Below, in pieces: positions 1-38,145 of a stretch of DNA of 64,000 bases. The position numbers were made by a program, and so were the translations under genes. The stretch is from Macrotis lagotis. Its lineage: Eukaryota > Chordata > Mammalia > Peramelemorphia > Peramelidae. Every line of letters starts with the position of its first letter. Within the stretch, counting starts at the first letter, position 1. The notes beneath the pieces are model-generated. The model saw only the letters and a program-made list of their open reading frames with translations, did no database searches and was not told the DNA's origin. The DNA is taken from the NCBI RefSeq assembly GCF_037893015.1, contig NC_133658.1:148337160-148401159 (forward strand). Reading direction: 5' to 3'.

Positions 1-189
1 TCTCTCTCTCTCATAAGGTAACTATGAATTTTGGAACCCTTACTTATATTGCCAATATGAAAATATTAGTGCAAGATCTTAAGATTTAAAAAAAAATCAG
101 TAGAACAGAATAATAACTTTAACATTCAAATTTGTGTTACAGAATCTTTTATTTTCTCAGTTGAGGTTTCATTGCTTTTTTATTCAGTG

Positions 190-560
190 CAATTCAACTC
201 AATACACATTTATTAAGTACTTGTTCTGTGGAAGGCAGTATGCTAATCCTTGAGGATACAAATATAAAAATCAAAGTCACTGCCCACAACAGATTACATT
301 CTATTTGGGGTGAAATAATACATACTTATGTCTGTATGCATACATACTTGTACACAAATAAAAGTAAATACATTTTATTTTTTGATGAGGAGGAGACTAA
401 CATTTGAAGGTATCAGGAAAGACCTTGAGAAGGAAATGGCATTTGAATTACATCCTAGGAAAAAGCTAAGGATTGCAGAAAAGTAGAGATGAGGAGGAAG
501 ACCTTTTCAGGTATGATATAGACTATGCAAAGGCAGGGAGGTAGGAGGGTATCAATGATT
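190..560 (+). repeat. Old dispersed repeat (CATTTATTAAGTACTT family)
   Basis: Begins with CACATTTATTAAGTACTTG, then the degenerate series 'gcagtatgctaatcc', 'gatacaaatataaa', 'actgcccacaacagatta', and later 'agagatgaggaggaaga'. The same ordered blocks recur at about 3218-3325, 10385-10500, 51395-51520 and 60568-61435, so this is an interspersed mammalian/marsupial repeat. Family name not assigned. Confidence 0.6.
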
Positions 561-634
561 TATAATTAAACAATTCAGGCATGAACTTAGTGAAAAAAAT
601 GTGTGCAAAAGCATCTTAATTTATAAATGTTATC

Positions 635-794
635 GTTTTTTTTAGGTTTTTTTTTTTGCAAGGCAAATGGGGTTAAGCGGCTTGCCCAAGGCCATACAGC
701 TAGGTAATTATTAAGCGTCTGAGACTGGATTTGAACCCAGGTACTCCTGACTCCAAGGCTGGTGCTTTATCCACTACGCCACCTAGCTACCCCC
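635..794 (-). mobile_element. Marsupial tRNA-derived SINE
   Basis: Poly-T/TTTAGG tail at left, tRNA-like head at right, flanked by the perfect TSD TATAAATGTTATC (622-634 and 795-807). The 3' half is identical in reverse complement to the next SINE. Confidence 0.92.
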
Positions 795-826
795 TATAAA
801 TGTTATCTTGATAAATGTATTTTATT

Positions 827-967
827 GGGGCAGCTAGGTGGTACAGTGAATAGAGCAGGAGTACCTGAGTTCAAATTTGGCCTCAGACGCTTAATAATTA
901 CCTAGCTGTATGGCCTTGGGCAAGCCGCTTAACCCCATTTGCCTTGCAAAGAAAAAGAAAAAAAATT
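827..967 (+). mobile_element. Marsupial tRNA-derived SINE (short internal deletion)
   Basis: Starts GGGGCAGCTAGGTGG and ends in GCCTTGCAAA plus an A-rich tail. It lacks about 15 nt between GATAGAGCA and GGAGTACC. Lies 32 bp from the preceding SINE in inverted orientation. Confidence 0.9.
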
Positions 968-1018
968 ATTTTATCAATGTCAACTTTGAAAACTCCTATC
1001 TTCTTTCATTTAAAATGA

Positions 1019-1507
1019 TTTTCTTGCTTCCTTTCCCCTCTTTCCCCCCTCTCTTCTTCCTTCCATTCATTCTTCCATCCTTCCTTCCTTCCTGCCTTCC
1101 TCCCTTGCTTCCTTCCTTTCCTTCCTCCCTCTCTTCCTCCCTTCCTTTCCTTCCTCCCTCTCTTCCTTCCTTCCTTCCATCCTCCCTTTCCTTCCTCCCT
1201 TCCTTCCATCCTTCCTTTCCTCTCTCCCTTCCTTCCTTCCTTCCCTCTTTTCCTCCCTCCCTCACTTCTTCCCTTGCTTCCCCCTCCCTCCCTCCCTTCC
1301 TTCCTTTCCTCCCTCCCTCCCTCCCTCCCTCCCTCTCTTCCTCCCTCCCTCCCTCCCTCCCTCCCTCCCTCCCTTCCTTCCATCCTTCCTTTCCTCTCTC
1401 CCTCCCTCCCTTCCACCCTTCCTCCCTCCCTCCCTCTCTTCCTTCCTTTCCTCCCTCCCTCCCTCTCTTCCTTCCTTTCCTCCCTCCCTCCCTCCCCCCC
1501 CCCCCTT
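1019..1507. repeat. Polypyrimidine/polypurine tract, (CCTT)n and (CCCT)n
   Basis: About 490 bp of nearly pure C/T on the + strand in tetranucleotide units, ending in a C run just before the CpG island. Long frames on both strands read as Pro/Ser/Leu/Phe or Gly/Arg/Glu/Lys repeats and are not genes. Confidence 0.95.
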
Positions 1508-1509
1508 CC

Positions 1510-1818
1510 GCCGCTCCCTTCCCCTTCTCTCCCAGCCCGGGCCCCTCCTCGCCGCCTCCTGGGCACGTTGCGGCGGCCGCGCGGGCCCGGCCCAGCACTC
1601 TGGTCAGCTCCTTCCCGCCCCGCCCCTAAGGGGTAGGCGTGAGAGGGCGGAGTCGGAGGCAGGATGGGGGAGGGGCATGGAGCCGCACCGAAGACTGGAG
1701 GGAGGAAGCGAGGGAGTCGGGAGCGCGCGCGTCGACGGAGCCGGGAGTGCGGGCCTCCCGGCTATATCTGCGCCTGCGCGGGGGGACTCGTGGGGCCCGA
1801 CGGGACGGAGGAGACAAG
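1510..1818 (+). promoter_or_regulatory. ATP6V1B2: CpG-island promoter and 5'UTR of ATP6V1B2
   Basis: GC-rich, CpG-rich sequence directly upstream of the start codon. Visible elements: overlapping GC boxes CCCGCCCCGCCCC at 1614-1626, GGGCGG near 1645, and TGCGCCTGCGCG at 1769-1780, one base from the NRF1 palindrome. CAAGATGGCG at the start codon fits the YY1 motif often found at housekeeping-gene starts. No CACGTG box (the core of lysosomal CLEAR elements) was seen between 1500 and 1960. The transcription start cannot be fixed from sequence. Confidence 0.75.
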
Positions 1819-29191
<27,373 letters not shown>

Positions 29192-29327
29192 TTGCGACAT
29201 CATCTCTGTGAAATATTCGTTTTACTCTTTCCTTCCCCTTCTCCCTCCCCTCTGTGTTGGAGTTTACATGTTACCCAGTAATTGTTCAAGAATAGGTAAC
29301 ATATTGTGCCAGTGTTCCTGATGTTTT

Positions 29328-29333
29328 AATAAA
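29328..29333 (+). terminator. ATP6V1B2: Poly(A) signal AATAAA, proximal
   Basis: Canonical hexamer 137 nt after the stop codon in TTTTAATAAACTTTATAATA. It would give a short 3'UTR isoform. Confidence 0.55.
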
Positions 29334-29515
29334 CTTTATAATAGACTTTAAAATATCCTCTATTCAAACAGCCTGTGTGGCTGCAGGGACTGAATTGAAG
29401 CTGTCTTTTATTGATGTGTGTTTGTACTTACTGGTAATTGTTTGGATTTCCTGGACCTTATTTTTAAACCTCTTCAGGAGGATGGCTAGAGAAAGCTTTA
29501 AAGTCTTGACCCTCA

Positions 29516-29521
29516 AATAAA
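29516..29521 (+). terminator. ATP6V1B2: Poly(A) signal AATAAA, middle
   Basis: Canonical hexamer in CTCAAATAAAGGCG, followed by the GT-containing stretch AAGTCTGTGCAAGTCC within 30 nt, a plausible downstream element. Confidence 0.5.
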
Positions 29522-30484
29522 GGCGCAAACCTAAGTCTGTGCAAGTCCTTTAGGAAGAGTCAAGAGGCATATATTTAATCCCCCTTAACTTGAAAACATC
29601 TGCTTTAGTTCTCCTGCATACCACTGTTCCCATGTTTTTGCCCAGAACAGATGGTACTTGTCTTGTCTGTTTCATGAACAGACTGGCAAGGGAAGCCTTT
29701 TCTCTCTTACTTTGATAATGAGGATAATAATTTATAATATTTGATCCCAGAACACAGGCAACCATTGGCCTTGATTCTGACTCTGGAGGGAGGAGGATTT
29801 TGGGTTTTGCTGCTACTCCTTCTAAGTTAGGTATAAAAACTTGCAACTTTTGCACAATTGGTATTTATCTGACACAAAGAGTTTCCTTTGTCATGGTGAT
29901 CCTTATTGAGCTTCCAATGCAAAGTACATGTGAGGTGCCATTATGCTTGTCTATGCTGCAGAAAATCAAGTAGCTTGTTGGAAAGAGCAGACAAACACAC
30001 TCCATTCTTATCCAAATTTAGGCATATTAGTATTTTGACATGTTATCAAGTGTTTAAAATCTCAAATGTTTACCCAAAACTGAAAACATAATAGAGGGGA
30101 AAGAGAACAACATGCTAGCACATGTAAATGGATATTTTGAACTCTATTATAGAGCATTCTGTTGAAATTTTCAATTTAATCCTGCTTTCTGACCACTTTA
30201 GCCTCTCTAGGATTAACCTTGTGGCCCAAATATTGACACTTGAGATTCTTCCAGTCTGATATGCTCCTTTCTGATGTCATCCCTGCAGCTATCTTCTATG
30301 CAGCTTTTCCATTTGTTGGGTCTCTTTGTGTTCTTTGTAAGTTGGGTGCAATTGCAATTTCATTTCTAGTGCATTCCATTTTAAAGTTGTGTAAAATCCT
30401 TTATTTTTCTTGGGGTGGGAGGAGATAGCATGAAAATGTCAGTGTAGAAAAAATTATGTGACATCTGAATATTGCAATATGAAA

Positions 30485-30490
30485 AATAAA
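30485..30490 (+). terminator. ATP6V1B2: Poly(A) signal AATAAA, distal
   Basis: Canonical hexamer in ATGAAAAATAAATGTTC, followed by GACTGGTTATTTTAT. Best candidate for the full-length mRNA end; the sequence beyond it shows no further mRNA-like feature before the L1 block. Confidence 0.6.
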
Positions 30491-30510
30491 TGTTCAAAAA
30501 AATGGAAATT

Positions 30511-31249
30511 GACTGGTTATTTTATATCCCTCTTCTAACTTAAAAATCAGTAAGTCTCAACAACTGCAGTATAAGAAACCATTAAGATTTGAAGTTTTAT
30601 AAAGTCTTAATTTTGAATAGTTGAAATCTATTAAACTCACCTATGTAATCAGGGTTATAAATGCAAAGACCATGTTTCTTTTCATAAAACTATTCTTCAT
30701 GCTGTCCATTCAGTTTCCTGATTATTCCAGAGAAGAGAGCCCCAGTTTCTCATATTCTATTTTCTACCTTGGAGTTTGGTCTATGATTGGCATTAGGTAC
30801 TTAGTAAACGGCCTAGCACAGGCCTAGCACAGTAGATTGCTCTTGTTTTCAGCGTGACCAGGAGGAAAAATAACCTCTGGTATCTGCAATCTAGTATACA
30901 AGTGGTAAGGGGGTACCCTTCAGAAAGAAGTGGGATGGATAAAAATCAATTTGCATATAGAATGCTGCCAATTAAACATTGCTACCTATATATAGGAATA
31001 AAAATACAGGATTCTTGCAGACCTTACTGGGGAGTACTTTAATAATATCTTCACATACTTAATGCTGGATGTTAACAGCTTCATTTGGATTCCCTAGAAC
31101 TAATGTGTGAAAATGGCAGATAAAGATATTCTCAACTAGTCTTTGCCATTGTATAGAAACTTGCTTTTTACAATAATCAATTTTGTAACAGTTGCTTATT
31201 TTACTGAAAAAAAAATTTCATGAGAATATTTTGTCAAGGTTTTTTAGCA
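30511..31249. other. Intergenic sequence, nothing recognised
   Basis: AT-rich DNA downstream of the distal poly(A) signal. Open frames of 60-70 codons have no protein character. Confidence 0.6.
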
Positions 31250-31336
31250 GTGATTTTATTTTTATTTTGAAATTTGCAAATTTTCCCCTAACCTCACTTC
31301 CCTCTCCCCCCCACCCCAGGCAGTTTGATAGTCTTT

Positions 31337-31477
31337 TTGTTTTCAAGGCAGTGGGGTTAAGTGGCTTGCCCAAGGCCACACAGCCAGGTAATCATTAAGT
31401 GTCTGAGGCCGCATTTGAACTTGGGTACTCCTGACTCCAGGGCTGGTGCTCTATCCACTGCGCCACCTAGCCACTCC
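31337..31477 (-). mobile_element. Marsupial SINE in L1-III
   Basis: Complete copy with the 9-bp TSD ATAGTCTTT (31328-31336 and 31481-31489), inside the L1 3'UTR. Confidence 0.9.
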
Positions 31478-32064
31478 TTAATAGTCTTTATGTTGTTTCT
31501 ATGCTATACATTGATCAAAATTGAATCAAAATTTTCCTTAAGGAAAAAATAAAATATAAGAAATAGCAAAATTGAAAAATAAGATAACTTTTTAAATTAA
31601 AGGTCTTTGGTCTTTGTTTAACCTCCACAATTCATTGCTTGGATACAGATGGTATTCTCCATCCCAGAGTCCCTAAAATTGTCCCTGATTAGTTGCACTG
31701 ATGAAATGAGCAAGCCCGTTAAGGTTGATCATCAACCCCATGTTGCTGTTATGGTATACAATGTTCTTCTGGTTCTGCACATCTCTCTCAGCATCAGTTC
31801 ATGCAAATCTTTCCAGGCTCCTGAATTACCATCCCTCCTGGTTTCTAATAGAATAGTGTTCCATAACATATGTATACCACAATTTATTCAGCTTCTGTGT
31901 ATTGACATTCACTCACTCGATTTCCAATTCTTTGCCATTACAAATAGGGCTGCTATGAATATTTTTATGTAAGTGATGTTTTTTACCCTTTTTCGTGATC
32001 TCTTCAGGGTATAGGCCCATTAAGGTATTCCTGGATCAAAGGGTATGCACATTTTTATTGCCCT

Positions 32065-32542
32065 TTAGGTGTAATTCCAAATTTCCTTCCAGAAGGGTTG
32101 GATGAGTTCACAGCTCCACCAACAATGTATTAGTGTCTCAGATTTCCCACATCCCTTCCAACATTGATCATTGGACTTTCTGGTCATATTGACCAATCTG
32201 AGAGGTGTGAGGTGGTACCTCAGAGATGCTTTAATTTGCATTTCTCTAATCAGTAATGATTTAGAGCAGTTTTTCATGGGACTATGGATCACTTTGATTT
32301 CCTCATCTGTAAATTGCCTCTGCAACCCTTTGACCATTTGCCAACTGGGGAATGGCTTTTTTTTTAATATAACTGAGTTCTCTATATATTTTAGAAATTA
32401 ATCCTTTCTCAGAAATACTAGTTGTAAAAGTTGCCTCCCAGTTTACTACATTAGTTTTGTTGGTGCAAAAGCTTTTTAATTTAATGTAATCAAAATTATC
32501 TGGTTCATTTTTAATGATGTTCTCCCTCTCTTCCTTGGTCAT
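32065..32542 (-). pseudogene. L1 ORF2p C-terminal remnant
   Basis: Two overlapping - frames (32303-32542 and 32065-32337) read FDYIKLKSFCTNKTNVVNWE, GLISKIYRELSYIKKKAIPQ, then LIREMQIKASLRYHLTPLRL and CWKGCGKSETLIHCWWSCEL. The last block holds the C..C..H.C zinc-knuckle pattern near the end of L1 ORF2. The overlap marks a frameshift. Confidence 0.9.
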
Positions 32543-33351
32543 AAACTACTTCCTGTACCCATTTTGACCTTATATTGGTATAGGGTTTCTGCAGTACCAA
32601 CTTCCAATTTTCCCACCCATTTTTATCAAAGAGTTTTTATCCCAGAAGCTGGACTCTGGGTTTATCAAACAGCAGATTTCTATAATCATTTACTGCTATC
32701 TCTTTTGTACCTAGTCTATTCCACTGATCCACCACTCTTATTTCTTAGCCAGTACCAGATAGTTTTGATGACTGATGTTTTATAATATAATTTCAGATCT
32801 GGTAAGGCTAAGCCATCTTTTGCATTTTTTTTTTCATTAAAACCCTGGCTATTCTTGACTTTCTGTTTCTCCATATGAATTCACTTAAAATTTTTTTCTA
32901 AAGTAATTTTTTGAAAGTTTGGTTGGTAAGGCACTAAATAAGTAGTTTAATTTAGATAGAATTGTCATTTTTATTACATTAGCTCAGCCTATCTGTGAAC
33001 AGTTGATATTTGTCCAGTTATATAAATTTGATTGAGAAGTGTTTTATGGTTTTCATAAGAGTTTCTGAGTCTGCCTTGGCAGGTAGACTCCCAAGTATTT
33101 TATATTGTCTGAAGTTACTTTAAATAGGATTTCTCTTTCTAGCTCTTGCTGCTGAATCTTGCTAATATATAGAAATGCTGAGGATTTATGAGGGTTTATT
33201 TTATATCCTGTGACTTTGCTAACTGCTAATTGTTTCTAGTAGTTTTAAGCTGATTTTTAGGATTCTCTGGGTATATTATCATGTCATCTACAAAGAGTTT
33301 TGTTTCTTCCCAATTCTAATTCTTTCAATTTCTTTTTCTTATTGAAACTAA

Positions 33352-33463
33352 CTTTTTTTTTAGTATTTTTTGCAAGACAAATGGGGTTAAGTGGCTTGCC
33401 CAAGGCCACACAGCTAGGTCATTATTAAGTGTGCTTTATCCACTGCACCACCCAGCCGCCCCT
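33352..33463 (-). mobile_element. Marsupial SINE with internal deletion, in L1-III
   Basis: Jumps from 'tcattattaagtgt' directly to 'gctttatccactgcaccacc', missing about 45 nt of the middle. Confidence 0.88.
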
Positions 33464-33964
33464 AAGCTAACATTTCTAATATGATATTGAATAGTAATGG
33501 TGATAATGGCATCTTTGTTTCACCCTTGATCTTATTGGGAATGCCACTAGCTTATCCTCTTTGCATTTAATACTTGTTGATGGTTTCCATAGATACTACT
33601 TATATTCTAAGGAATAATCCACTTATTCCTACTCTAGTGTTTTTAGTAGGAATGGATATATTTTGTCAAAGCCTTTTTCAACATCTATTGAAGTAATCTA
33701 TGATTTCTGTTAGGTTTGTTATTGATATAGTTAATTATACTAACAGGTTTCCTCATATTGAACCATCCCTGCATTCCTGGGATAAATCCTGCTTGGTCAT
33801 AGTATATTATCTTAGTGATAATTTTCTGTAATCACTTTGCTAAGATTTTATTTAAGATTTTTGCATCAATATTGATTAGGGGAAATAGGTCTATAATTTT
33901 TTTCCACTTTTGATTCTTCCTGGTTTAGGTATCAACACCTTATTAGTGTCATAGAAGGAGTTAG

Positions 33965-34113
33965 AGTACAGATAGGTGGTGCAGTGGATAGAGTACTGGC
34001 TCTGGAGTCAGGAGGACCTAAGTTCAAATCCAGACTCACACAATAATTACTTAAGCTGCGTGACCTTGGGCAAGTCATTTAATCCCATTGCCCTAAATAA
34101 ATACTTTTTTTGA
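33965..34113 (+). mobile_element. Marsupial SINE in L1-III
   Basis: 'ggtggtgcagtggatagagt' to 'ccattgccctaaataaatac', TSD AAGGAGTTAG (33955-33964 and 34114-34123). Confidence 0.9.
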
Positions 34114-34838
34114 AAGGAGTTAGGTAGAGTTCTGTCTTCTGTTTTTCCAAAGAGTTTATATAGAATTGGAACCAAGTGTTCCTTAAATCCTTGCTAGAAT
34201 TCACTTGTGAATCCATCTGGCCCTGGAGATTTTTTCTTAAGGAGTTCAATATGGCTTGTTGAATTTCTTTTTTTAAAAATAGCATTATTTAGGCATTTAA
34301 TTTCCTCTTCATTTAACCTGGGCAAGTTAAATTTTTGTAAGTATTCATTTCACTTAGATTATCAAATTTATTGGCATACAATTGGGCAAAAATTCTGAAT
34401 TATTACTTTAATTTCCTCATTGATGGTGAGTTCACCTTTTTCATTTATGATACCAGGAATTTTGTTTTCTTTATTTTTTAAATCAAATTAGCCAGCAGTT
34501 TATCAATTTTATTGTTTTTTTTGTAAAACCAACTCAGTTTTGATTTTATTAATGTCTCAAATTTTTAGAATATCTAATTTGATATTTAATTAGGTTTTTT
34601 AAATTTGTTCTTTCTGTAATATTTTAGTTGCAATGATTTAGTTCATTGATTTTCTCTTTCTCTGATTTATTCATGTAAGCATTTAAAGATAAAATATATC
34701 CTGACAACTGCCTCAGCTGTATGCCATAAGTTGTGGTATGTTGTCTTGTTATCATCATCTAGGATGAAATCATTAATTCTGTCTATACTTTGTTTTTTGA
34801 TCCACTCATTCTTTAAAATGACCTTATTTAGTTTCCAA

Positions 34839-35033
34839 TTAGTTTTTAGGTCTATTTCTCCATGGCCCATTATTGTATGTGATTTTTATTGCATTGTGAT
34901 CTGAAAAGGAAGCATTGATCATTTCTGCCTTTATGCATTTGATTATAAGGTTTTCATGTTCTAGTACATTGTCCATTTTTGTATAATTGCCACGTACTGC
35001 AGGGGAAAAAAGTATATTCCTTTCTATCTCCAT
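34839..35033 (-). pseudogene. L1 ORF2p endonuclease remnant
   Basis: A 64-codon frame containing YTKMDNVLEHENLI and SDHNAIKITYNNGP. SDH is the conserved C-terminal motif of the APE-type L1 endonuclease. Frames at 34667-34870 and 34079-34285 continue into the linker and the start of the RT region ([12 protein letters not shown] aligns with the SPGPDG block, altered). Confidence 0.85.
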
Positions 35034-36744
35034 TCAACTTTCTCCAAAAGTCTATCATGTCTAGGTTTTCTAACATGCTATTTAGTTCCGTAACTTCTTT
35101 TTGTTTATTTTATGGTTAGATTTATCTAAATCTAAGAGCATGAGGCTGAGATCTCCCACTAATAGAGTTTTGCTAAGTCTTCCTGTAACTCCTTCAGCTT
35201 CTCCTCTAGGAATTTGGATGCTATATCACTTGGTGCATACATATTTAGTATTGAAATTGGTGCATTGTGGTACCTTTTAGGAAGATAGTTTCTTTCCTTA
35301 TCTCTTTTATTGAGATCTATTTTAGCACTGCTTTGAGATAAGTATTGCTACCCCTGCCTTTTTCACTTCAGCTTAAGCAAAATATATTTTGCTCCAAACT
35401 TTTACCTTTACTCTATATGTATGTCTCTGCTTCAAATGAGTCTTATAAGCAACACATTGTAGGATTCTGTTTTTTTAATCCACTGCTATTTGCTTACATT
35501 TTATGGGAGAGTTGATCACATTCACATTCAAAGTTATAATTGTTTCCTCTTTATTGCCCTCCATACTATCTTCCCTTTGTTTGTATTTTTTCTCCTTTCA
35601 CTTGATGAATATTCCCTAGTATTTTGCTTCTGAATACCACTTCCTTCAGTGTGTTTGCCACCTTATATTCAACCCCTCCCCTTTCTTTCCCCTTTCCCTT
35701 TGCCCCTTCTAACTTCTCTTCTGTTAGTTTCTCTTTTCTCCCCCCCCCCTTCCCTTTTAATACTTGAAAGGTACAATAAATTTCTAAACTTAACTGAGTG
35801 TGTGTATATTAATGCTTCTTTGAGTCAAATTTGATGAGAGTAAGATTCAGGCAGTTCTCATGTCCTCCCTCCCCCCCCCCCCCCCAATTGCGATAGGTCC
35901 TTTGCATGAGAGGGAACATTTGATTTCCATCCTCCCATCTCTTTACTGTCCCCCCCCCCCCCTTTTAAGGAGATATTGTTTTTAAACATTCTATCAGAGT
36001 CACAGATAAGTCATGAGTGTCCATTTCTTCCGGCTAAGTATATTCTCTCTAATAGAGTTGCAATTCTCAAGAGTTATAAGAATCTTTCTCCCAGGTGGGG
36101 ACATAGCCAGTTTCATCTTACTGGAAGCAGTTCTTTCCCCTCCCTTTTTTTTAACCTTTTCATGTGTCTCTTGAGTCTCCTGTTTGAAGTCCAAATTTTT
36201 TATTTATCTCTGGTATTTTCATCAGGAAAAGTTGGAAGTCTCCTATTTCATTAAATGTTCATCTTTTCCCCTAGAAGAGAAGGCTCAATTTTGCAGGATA
36301 GTGAATTCTTGACTGCATTCCAAGCTCCCTTACTCTTCAGAATATCATATTCCAGCCCCTTTGATTCCTTAATGTTGATTCAGTTCAAGTCCTGTGTAAT
36401 CTTTATTGTGGCACCTTGGTATTTAAATTGTTTATTTCTGGCTGCCTACAGGATTTTCTCTTTTATCTGATAGTTCTGAAATTTGGCCACAAGATTACTT
36501 GGTGTTTTTATTTTGGGATCCCTTTCAGAAGGGGATTGATGTATTCTCAATAACTATTTTGATCTCTGGTTCCATGATATCAGGACAATTTTCCATCACT
36601 AAATCCTGTAATACTGAGTCCAGACTGTTTTTATCTTTACTGTTTTCAGGAAGTCCAGGGATTCTCAAGTTGTCTCTCCTGGATCTATTCTAGAGGTTAG
36701 TGGTTTTGCTGATGAGGTATTTTACATTTTCTTCTATTTTTAAA

Positions 36745-36908
36745 ATTTTTTTTGTTTTTTGGGCTTTTTTTTGCAAGGCAGTGGGGTTAAGTGACTTGCC
36801 CAAGGCCACATGGCTAGGTAATTATTAAGTGTCTGAGGCTGGATTTGAACCCAGGTATTCCTGACTCCAGGGCTGGTGCTCTATCCACTGCACTACCTAG
36901 CTGTCTCC
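36745..36908 (-). mobile_element. Marsupial SINE in L1-III
   Basis: 'ttgcaaggcagtggggttaa' to 'gcactacctagctgtctcc', interrupting the ORF1 coiled-coil segment. Confidence 0.9.
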
Positions 36909-37491
36909 AGATATTTTGGTTTTGTTTAACAGATTCTTGTTGTCTCATGCAGTCATTTTCCACAGATAACATTCTTTTTTAGAGAAGAATTTTCTTCATT
37001 TACCTTTTGTAACTCCTTTTCCAATTGGTCAATTCTATTTTGGAAGGGGTTTTCCATTTGTCCAATCGTGGTTTTGAGAGAATTATTTTCTTTTTTGCAT
37101 TCATCCAATTGTATTTTCCAAGGATTTGTTTTCTTTTGCATTTGTTTTCTTTTTTTCTTTTAATTTTCTCTTGAATTTTTTCCCCCAAATTTTCTAATTG
37201 ATTTTTAAATTTCTTGATCTAAGAAGTCTTTCTGGAGTGGAGACTAATTCAAATTCTCCTCAGAAAATCCTAGATATCTCTAAGTCAGGATCTTTGTCTT
37301 TCTGATAGCCTTTCTTCATTTTCCTAGGTTCTTGGGTTGGGGGCGGGACTGGTTCACAGACCTTTGGTGTTGAGATCTCTAGAGGCTTTGCTTACTGGGT
37401 TTAGTAACTTCAAGTGGACTGGTTAGTATGGGGTACTAGAGGCTTTCTCTGTGACCTTGATTTGTGATCCAATCCCTAGGCCTGGGGTGGC

Positions 37492-37513
37492 GGGGGGGGG
37501 GGGGGGGGGGGGG
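37492..37513 (+). repeat. 22-nt G run in the L1-III 5'UTR
   Basis: Uninterrupted G homopolymer preceded by GGGGTGGC. Likely to fold as a G-quadruplex and also likely to be mis-sized by sequencing. Confidence 0.85.
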
Positions 37514-38145
37514 AACAGCAGGATCTGAATTATCCTTGAACAATGTGGGTTGTGCCCTCAGCCTAGATAGTTAATCTCCTTATTCTACTGCTGCCCACAT
37601 CTGAGCAGGGGGAGTGGGGGGATGGGAGTGGGGTGGAGGGTTTGTTACTGTATTTGTTCTGGGAAGAGGCACTTTTTCCATGGTGGGGGGGGTGGGGACT
37701 CAACTGGAAGCACAGGGACTCAGCTGACAATATGGGCCCACGGTCCTAGTCCTCCAGACCAGCCAAGCCTAGCGGATCAATTGTCCAGTCACACTCTGCA
37801 ATTCTCCCCCACCTGCTTCGCTCAAACTCCCTTTCCAACCCCTCTGGAGCTCCCCAGTCTACTGCTCACACAGCCAAATCCTCCACAGCTGTTCTTAGGT
37901 TGGGCCTTTGGCTCTCACCCCACCACCCTTGCACTGGCTCTCTGCTCTCTGGCCCCAGCTCTCCCACACTCTCCTGAGACAGACCTTGTTGGGTGATGTT
38001 CTCCTCCTAGCTTCATCTTTTGGGTTTTGTCAATTGAAATTTTGTTAAGTGGCTTGATTCATATTAGTTCTGAGGGAAAACCAAGAGACCTTATAAGGCA
38101 CAGTGCCTAGCTTTCTCTCTGCCATCTTGGCTGGAAGTCTCAAAG

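Larger units (their letters stand above)
29192..30510 (+). other. ATP6V1B2: 3'UTR of ATP6V1B2 (inferred extent)
   Basis: Non-repetitive sequence after the stop codon, ending just past the AATAAA at 30485. A 3'UTR near 1.3 kb fits my recollection of the human transcript. An open frame of 101 codons on the opposite strand (29550-29855) has no recognisable domain and is treated as chance. Confidence 0.65.
31250..38145 (-). mobile_element. Nearly full-length degenerate L1 (L1-III)
   Basis: Antisense, about 6.9 kb including four SINEs. Order on the - strand: 5' end with GCCAAGATGGC (38121-38131), GC-rich 5'UTR (about 38140-37300), ORF1 coiled coil (about 37190-36950) and RRM/CTD (to about 36250), inter-ORF spacer (about 36250-35500), endonuclease with SDHNAIK (34839-35033), reverse transcriptase region, C-terminal zinc-knuckle (32065-32337) and 3'UTR. 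All ORFs are broken by stops and frameshifts, so it is inactive. Confidence 0.88.

Noticed and set aside
910..1636. Long open frames on both strands through the C/T tract (up to 239 codons)
   Set aside because: Composition is tetranucleotide repeat only (Pro/Ser/Leu/Phe or Gly/Arg/Glu/Lys). The frames are open because the tract lacks stop codons, with no splice or domain support.
29550..29855. 101-codon antisense frame in the 3'UTR
   Set aside because: No family resemblance, no promoter or splice signals, and it overlaps a well-supported UTR.
31250..38145. Possibility that the long L1 is active
   Set aside because: The ORFs break into many short frames, the RT start block is altered and four SINEs interrupt it.
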